Of a stretch of DNA of 11,140 bases, positions 7,108 to 11,140 are shown one piece after another. Position 1 is the stretch's first letter; each line of letters starts with the position of its first letter. Origin of the DNA: Gammaproteobacteria bacterium (GTDB lineage Bacteria; Pseudomonadota; Gammaproteobacteria; HK1). Made by a program: the position numbers and the translations under genes. The stretch covers positions 1 to 11,140 of the forward strand of contig JAJECB010000338.1 of assembly GCA_022822245.1 (NCBI GenBank), written 5' to 3'. The notes beneath the pieces are model-generated. The model was given only the letters and a program-made list of their open reading frames with translations. It made no database searches and was not told where the DNA came from.

Positions 7108-9501
7108 ATGACGGGCCACGATTCGAGCGGGGCGCCCGACGCACCCGGCGCTGATCGCAACCCGGAGGAGGTCGAGTATCGGGGCCGCCGGCAGGGCCCG
7201 CGGCTCGCCGTGCTGGTCAGCGTGCTCTGCTTCGCGTGGTCGGTCTACCAGCTCTGGATCGCCTCCCCGCTCCCCTTCATGCTGGACTTCGCCGTCATCG
7301 GCGACGTCCCCGCGCGGGGGATCCACCTCGCCTTCGCCCTTCTCCTCTGCTTCCTCATCTATCCGCTCACGCGCGGCCAGGGAGCCTCCGGGCGCGTTCC
7401 CCTCCACGACATCGCGTTCGCGCTCCTCGCCTCGGGCGCCGCGTTCTATCTCTTCCTCGGCTGGAGCGGTCTCGTCTCGCGCCAGGGGGTGCTCTACGTC
7501 TGGAACGGCATTCCGGTCGAGGCGATCCTCGGCGGGGTCGGAATCCTGCTCCTGCTCGACGCCACCCGCCGCGCGATCGGCATTCCCCTCGTCATCGTCT
7601 GCGCGGTCTTTCTCGTCTACTCGATCTTCGGCCAGTCGATGCCGGACATCGTGTCGCACAAGGGGCTCAGCCTCAACCGGCTGATCGGCTACCAGTGGCT
7701 GACCGGCGAGGCGGTCTTCGGCATCCCGATCAGCGTCTCGGTGAGCTTCGTGTTCCTGTTCGTCCTGTTCGGCGCGCTTCTCGACAAGGCGGGCGCCGGG
7801 CAGTACTTCCTCGCCCTCTCGTTCGCCCTGGTCGGGCGGTTCAGCGGGGGGCCGGCCAAGGCGGCGATCCTCGCCTCCGGCATGACCGGCATGATCTCGG
7901 GCTCCTCGATCGCGAACGTCGTCACCACCGGCACGTTCACCATTCCCGTCATGCGGCGGATCGGCATGCCGGCGGTCAAGGCGGGGGCGATCGAGGTCGC
8001 CGCCTCGACGAACGGCCAGGTGATGCCGCCCATCATGGGGGCCGCCGCCTTCATCATCGCCGAGTTCATCGGCATCTCGTACTTCGACGTGATCGTCGCG
8101 GCGGCCATCCCCGCCGCCCTGAGCTACGTCGCGCTCCTCTACATCTCGCACCTCGAAGCGCAGAAGCTCGGCCTCGCCGGGCTGCCGCGGGCGGAGATCC
8201 CGCCGCTCCGCGAGACCTTCCTCGGCGGCCTGCACCACCTCATTCCGATCGTCATCCTCGTCTACCTGCTGATCTTCGAGCGGTGGAGCGCCCACAGCGC
8301 GGTGTTCTATTCCATCCTCTCGCTGATGGCCATCATCGTCGCCCGCCGGGTTGCCGCCTCGGCCCGCGGCGCCACGCCGGGGGGGCTCGGGGAGGCGGTG
8401 CGCGACGGCTTCGCCGAGATCTATCTCGGCATGGTCGCGGGGGCGCGCAACATGATCGGCATCGCGGTGGCGGTGGCCGCGGCCGGGATCATCGTCGGTT
8501 CGGTCTCGTCGACCGGGCTCAACAACGCGATGGTCGGCGTGGTCGAGGCGATCGCCGGGAGCAACGTCTTCATCCTGCTCGGCTTGACCGCGGTGCTGTG
8601 CATCGTTCTCGGCATGGGTCTGCCGACGACCGCGAACTACCTCGTCGTCGCCTCCCTGCTCGGCGGGGTGCTGGTGGAGCTCGGGAGCGCGGCCGGTCTC
8701 GTCCTTCCGCTCATCGCGGTGCACCTGTACGTCCTGTACTACGGGCTCCTCGCGGACTCGACCCCCCCCGTTTGCCTCGCCGCCTTCGCCGCCTCCGCCA
8801 TTTCGAGGGCCGATCCCCTGAAGACGGGCGTGCAGTCCTTCCTCTACGACATCCGCACCGCGATCCTCCCGCTCGTGTTCCTCTTCAACACCGAGCTCCT
8901 GCTCATCGGCATCGAGAGCGTCTGGCACGGCGCGCTCGTCGTCGTCATGTCGCTGCTCGCCATCCTCGCCTTCAGCTCGCTCACCCAGGGCTGGATGTTC
9001 GTCAAGGTAAGGTGGTTCGAGGGCGCTCTGCTCGCGCTCGCCTGCTTCATGCTGTTCCGCCCCGGCTTCTTCATGGACCGGATCGCGCCGCCCTTCGAGC
9101 CCGTCGGGTTCGAGGCGTTCGTCGCGGGGGAGTTCCGGGCCGAGCCGGGGCGGCACGTCCGGTTCCACGTGACCCGGGAGACCGACTACGGCGAGCGCTA
9201 CAAGCTGTTCTCGCTCGAGACGCCCGAGAGCCCGGCCGCGAGTCCGGCGGAGACCTTCGGCCTCGCGCTCGAGCGCGAGGAGGACGGGCGCCACGCGGTC
9301 GTCGACCTCGCCTTCAACGGCATGGCGGAGCGGGCGGGGCTCGACTGGGGGGACTACGTCACCGGGGTCGACGTCGAGCAGGTCGACCTGCCGCCCAAGG
9401 AGCTCGTCTATCCGGTCGGGGTCGCGCTGCTCGCGCTGGTGGGACTCTCCCAGTACCGGCGCCGGCGGCGGGCCGCACCCGCGCCCGCGCCCGCCCCGTG
9501 A
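7108..9501 (+). CDS. TRAP transporter permease, 4TM/12TM fused subunits with C-terminal DUF3394-type region
   Basis: The 797-residue inner-membrane protein joins a DctQ-like small-subunit region to a DctM-like large-subunit region, the arrangement used by TAXI-type TRAP systems. Hydrophobic segments begin at LAVLVSVLCFAWSVYQLWIA (about residues 33-52) and recur through the protein. The DctM signature is seen in FSGGPAKAAILASGMTGMISGSSIANVV, EVAASTNGQVMPPIMGAAAFI, and LGMGLPTTANYLVVASLLGG. After about residue 600 comes a C-terminal extension of the DUF3394 type. It includes RPGFFMDRIAPPFEPV, a PDZ-like stretch (about 712-771, with AERAGLDWGDYVTGVDV) and a last membrane helix before an Arg/Ala/Pro tail. 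Transport is driven by an ion gradient (usually sodium) rather than ATP. The receptor gene lies just upstream, separated by a strong hairpin. The start has a modest AAGGGGG ribosome binding site. Confidence 0.95.
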   Translation: MTGHDSSGAPDAPGADRNPEEVEYRGRRQGPRLAVLVSVLCFAWSVYQLWIASPLPFMLDFAVIGDVPARGIHLAFALLLCFLIYPLTRGQGASGRVPLHDIAFALLASGAAFYLFLGWSGLVSRQGVLYVWNGIPVEAILGGVGILLLLDATRRAIGIPLVIVCAVFLVYSIFGQSMPDIVSHKGLSLNRLIGYQWLTGEAVFGIPISVSVSFVFLFVLFGALLDKAGAGQYFLALSFALVGRFSGGPAKAAILASGMTGMISGSSIANVVTTGTFTIPVMRRIGMPAVKAGAIEVAASTNGQVMPPIMGAAAFIIAEFIGISYFDVIVAAAIPAALSYVALLYISHLEAQKLGLAGLPRAEIPPLRETFLGGLHHLIPIVILVYLLIFERWSAHSAVFYSILSLMAIIVARRVAASARGATPGGLGEAVRDGFAEIYLGMVAGARNMIGIAVAVAAAGIIVGSVSSTGLNNAMVGVVEAIAGSNVFILLGLTAVLCIVLGMGLPTTANYLVVASLLGGVLVELGSAAGLVLPLIAVHLYVLYYGLLADSTPPVCLAAFAASAISRADPLKTGVQSFLYDIRTAILPLVFLFNTELLLIGIESVWHGALVVVMSLLAILAFSSLTQGWMFVKVRWFEGALLALACFMLFRPGFFMDRIAPPFEPVGFEAFVAGEFRAEPGRHVRFHVTRETDYGERYKLFSLETPESPAASPAETFGLALEREEDGRHAVVDLAFNGMAERAGLDWGDYVTGVDVEQVDLPPKELVYPVGVALLALVGLSQYRRRRRAAPAPAPAP

Positions 9502-9652
9502 AACGCAAGGGCTCGAACGACATGCGCCGAGCGTCATGGACACGTGCCGCGGCTGCGGGATGCCGGCTCTCGCGTCCCGCGGTCACCGCATCGCCGTTGG
9601 CGCCTTCGTGAATGCGTGAGTCGGCCGGGTTTCCGGATCGGGGTCCGCGGCC
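9502..9652 (+). other. spacer between permease and oxidoreductase genes
   Basis: No terminator with a T-run, no clear promoter and no convincing gene is seen in these 151 bases. Two short ATG-started frames (9522-9611 and 9536-9619) have no good ribosome binding site; the second encodes CRGCGMP but nothing else recognisable. Co-transcription of the oxidoreductase with the TRAP genes is therefore possible. Confidence 0.4.
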
Positions 9653-11140
9653 GTGAGCGAGCTTCGCTTCTCCTTCGACGGCTCGCCGGTCACCGCCCGC
9701 CCGGGGCAGTCGCTTGCCGCCGCGCTCACCGCGGCCGGATACCGCCGCCTCGGCGAGAGGGCCGAGGGCGCGGCCCGCGGGCTGTTCTGCGGCATGGGTG
9801 CCTGCCAGGGCTGCCTCGTGACGGTCGACGGCACGCCGGAGCGCCGCGCCTGCATGACGATGGCGGCCGAGGGCATGGCCGTCACCTCCGGGGCCGCGCC
9901 GCCGCCGCTCGAACCCCCGCCGACATTGCCCGAAACGCCACCGGCGCGGATCGTCGAACCCGACGTCCTCGTCGTCGGCGGTGGTGCCGGAGGCCTTGCG
10001 GCCGCCATTGCGGCGCGCGCGGCGGGGGCGCGGGTGATGGTTCTCGACGAGATGTCGAGCCCCGGCGGGCAGTACTACAAGCAGGCGGCGGGCGGCGCTC
10101 CGCTGGACCGGCAGCAGGCCGAAGGCGCCGCGCTTCTCGCCGAGGCCCGCGAGTCCGGGGCGGAGATTCTCGCCGGGGCCGAGGTCTGGGGGGCGTTCGA
10201 GGGTCCTCTCTTTCTCGCCGAGGTCGACGGCGCACCCCTCGTCGCGCGCCCGAGGACCGCAATCGTCGCCACCGGGGCATACGAACGCCCGTCCATCGTG
10301 CCCGGCTGGACGCACCCGGGGGTGATGACGACCGGGGCGGCGCAATCGCTGTGGCGGCGCTACCGGACGTTGCCGGGCCGGAGGGTCGCGGTGTGCGGCT
10401 CCGGCCCTCTCAACCTCCAGGTCGCCCTGGAGCTCGCGGCCGGCGGGGCGGAGGTGGCCCTCGTCGCCGAGGCGGCCCCGACTCCGTTCGCGCGGCCGTT
10501 CGAGGCGCTGCGGATGGCCGCGGCGGGGCCTTCCCTCACCTTCAAGGGCATCGCGATGCGGGACGGCCTGCGCCGCCGGCGCATACCCCTCCACCACCGG
10601 ACCGTGCTTCGCCGGATAGACGCCGCGGACGGCGGCGACCTCGCGGCGACCTTCCGCCACCGTTCGGGGAGGGAGCACCGGGTGGTGGTGGACGCGGTGT
10701 GCATGAACGCCGGCTTCGAGCCGCAGAACGAGATCCTGCGTCTCCTCGGCGCGAGGATGCGATACGACGCCGCGTTCGGACACCTGCGGTGCGAGCGCGG
10801 CGAGAGCCTCGAGACGACCGTTCCCGGCCTCTTTGCGGTCGGCGACTGCGCCGGGCTCGGGGGAGCGCCGGCGGCCCGGACCGACGGGCGCATCGCCGGT
10901 CGCGCTGGCGCCGCCGCGTCCGCGGCGGCGTGCCGTGGCGACGCCGGGGTCCGGGACCCGGACCGGCGGGAGCTGCGTCGCCACCGCCGGTTTCAGAAAC
11001 GGCTCTGGCGTCTTCACGACGTGGCGCCTCGCCCGCTGCCGCTCGCCGAGGACGAGACGATCGTCTGCCGCTGCGAGGCGGTGTCGCTCGCCCGGGTGAA
11101 GCGGGGGCTCGACGAGAACCCCGGCGACGTCGGTGCCCTC
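9653..11140 (+). CDS. FAD/NAD(P)-dependent oxidoreductase fused to a 2Fe-2S domain (HcnA-HcnB / opine oxidase type), 3' end missing
   Basis: The frame is open for 496 codons to the window edge. It probably starts at GTG 9653: no ATG suits the N-terminal domain and an in-frame stop lies at 9617. Residues 1 to about 80 form a plant-type 2Fe-2S domain with C46, C51, C54 (FCGMGACQGC) and C67. A Rossmann fold with GGGAGG at 109-114 follows for FAD, then GGQYYKQAAGG and IVATGAYERP. A second dinucleotide fold has GSGPLN at 249-254. Near the end VCRCEAVSLARVKRG (C472, C474) begins a BFD-like Fe-S motif whose other cysteines lie outside. In this family these parts are the alpha and beta subunits of hydrogen cyanide synthase, octopine/nopaline oxidase or hydroxyproline dehydrogenase; here they are one chain. 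A DadA-like catalytic partner is expected downstream. The substrate may be what the adjacent TRAP system imports. Confidence 0.88.
   Translation, partial: MSELRFSFDGSPVTARPGQSLAAALTAAGYRRLGERAEGAARGLFCGMGACQGCLVTVDGTPERRACMTMAAEGMAVTSGAAPPPLEPPPTLPETPPARIVEPDVLVVGGGAGGLAAAIAARAAGARVMVLDEMSSPGGQYYKQAAGGAPLDRQQAEGAALLAEARESGAEILAGAEVWGAFEGPLFLAEVDGAPLVARPRTAIVATGAYERPSIVPGWTHPGVMTTGAAQSLWRRYRTLPGRRVAVCGSGPLNLQVALELAAGGAEVALVAEAAPTPFARPFEALRMAAAGPSLTFKGIAMRDGLRRRRIPLHHRTVLRRIDAADGGDLAATFRHRSGREHRVVVDAVCMNAGFEPQNEILRLLGARMRYDAAFGHLRCERGESLETTVPGLFAVGDCAGLGGAPAARTDGRIAGRAGAAASAAACRGDAGVRDPDRRELRRHRRFQKRLWRLHDVAPRPLPLAEDETIVCRCEAVSLARVKRGLDENPGDVGAL

Noticed and set aside
6982..9543. Long antisense open frame (853 codons) opposite the TRAP permease
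   Set aside because: Its translation is low-complexity, rich in Asp, Glu and Arg, and is the usual antisense image of a GC-rich membrane protein gene.
9536..9619. 27-codon frame beginning MDTCRGCGMP
   Set aside because: It has no ribosome binding site and only one CxxC, and it could be the chance upstream part of the oxidoreductase frame.

Overview
The window is GC-rich, with strong codon bias that leaves long spurious antisense reading frames. Most starts have good GGAGG-type ribosome binding sites. The gene set (IS1595-type transposase, Rpn/YhgA-like nuclease, CobQ, a TAXI-type TRAP transporter and an HcnA/HcnB-like oxidoreductase) points to a member of the Pseudomonadota. The sequence alone does not support a finer placement.

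Positions 1 to about 3500 are accessory and mobile-element-rich. A minus-strand IS1595-like transposase is cut by the left edge. A small protein and a nucleotidyltransferase follow as an overlapping pair that looks like a toxin-antitoxin module. Next come a minus-strand VOC (glyoxalase-fold) gene, an Rpn-family PD-(D/E)XK nuclease gene and a one-domain aspartic protease. The Rpn gene is split by a 180-bp palindromic, non-coding MITE-like element. Removing exactly 180 bp joins the two halves in the same frame and recreates the conserved junction. A 47-bp sequence at the start of the small protein gene recurs, 81 % identical and gapless, between the Rpn gene and the protease.

Positions 3500 to 5900 hold cobQ (cobyric acid synthase of cobalamin biosynthesis) and an uncharacterised conserved protein with an HFHLC motif. 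A short palindromic REP-like sequence lies in front of cobQ.

Positions 6005 to 11140 form a transport and catabolism block on the plus strand: a TAXI solute receptor with signal peptide, a 4TM/12TM fused TRAP permease, and an oxidoreductase that runs off the right edge. The oxidoreductase fuses an N-terminal 2Fe-2S domain to a two-Rossmann flavoprotein with a second Fe-S motif. A perfect 14-bp hairpin sits between receptor and permease and may set their expression ratio. The likely logic is binding in the periplasm, import through TRAP, then oxidation of the substrate (possibly an amino acid, imino acid or opine) in the cytoplasm. The substrate is not readable from the sequence.

I found no rRNA, tRNA, CRISPR array or convincing riboswitch.
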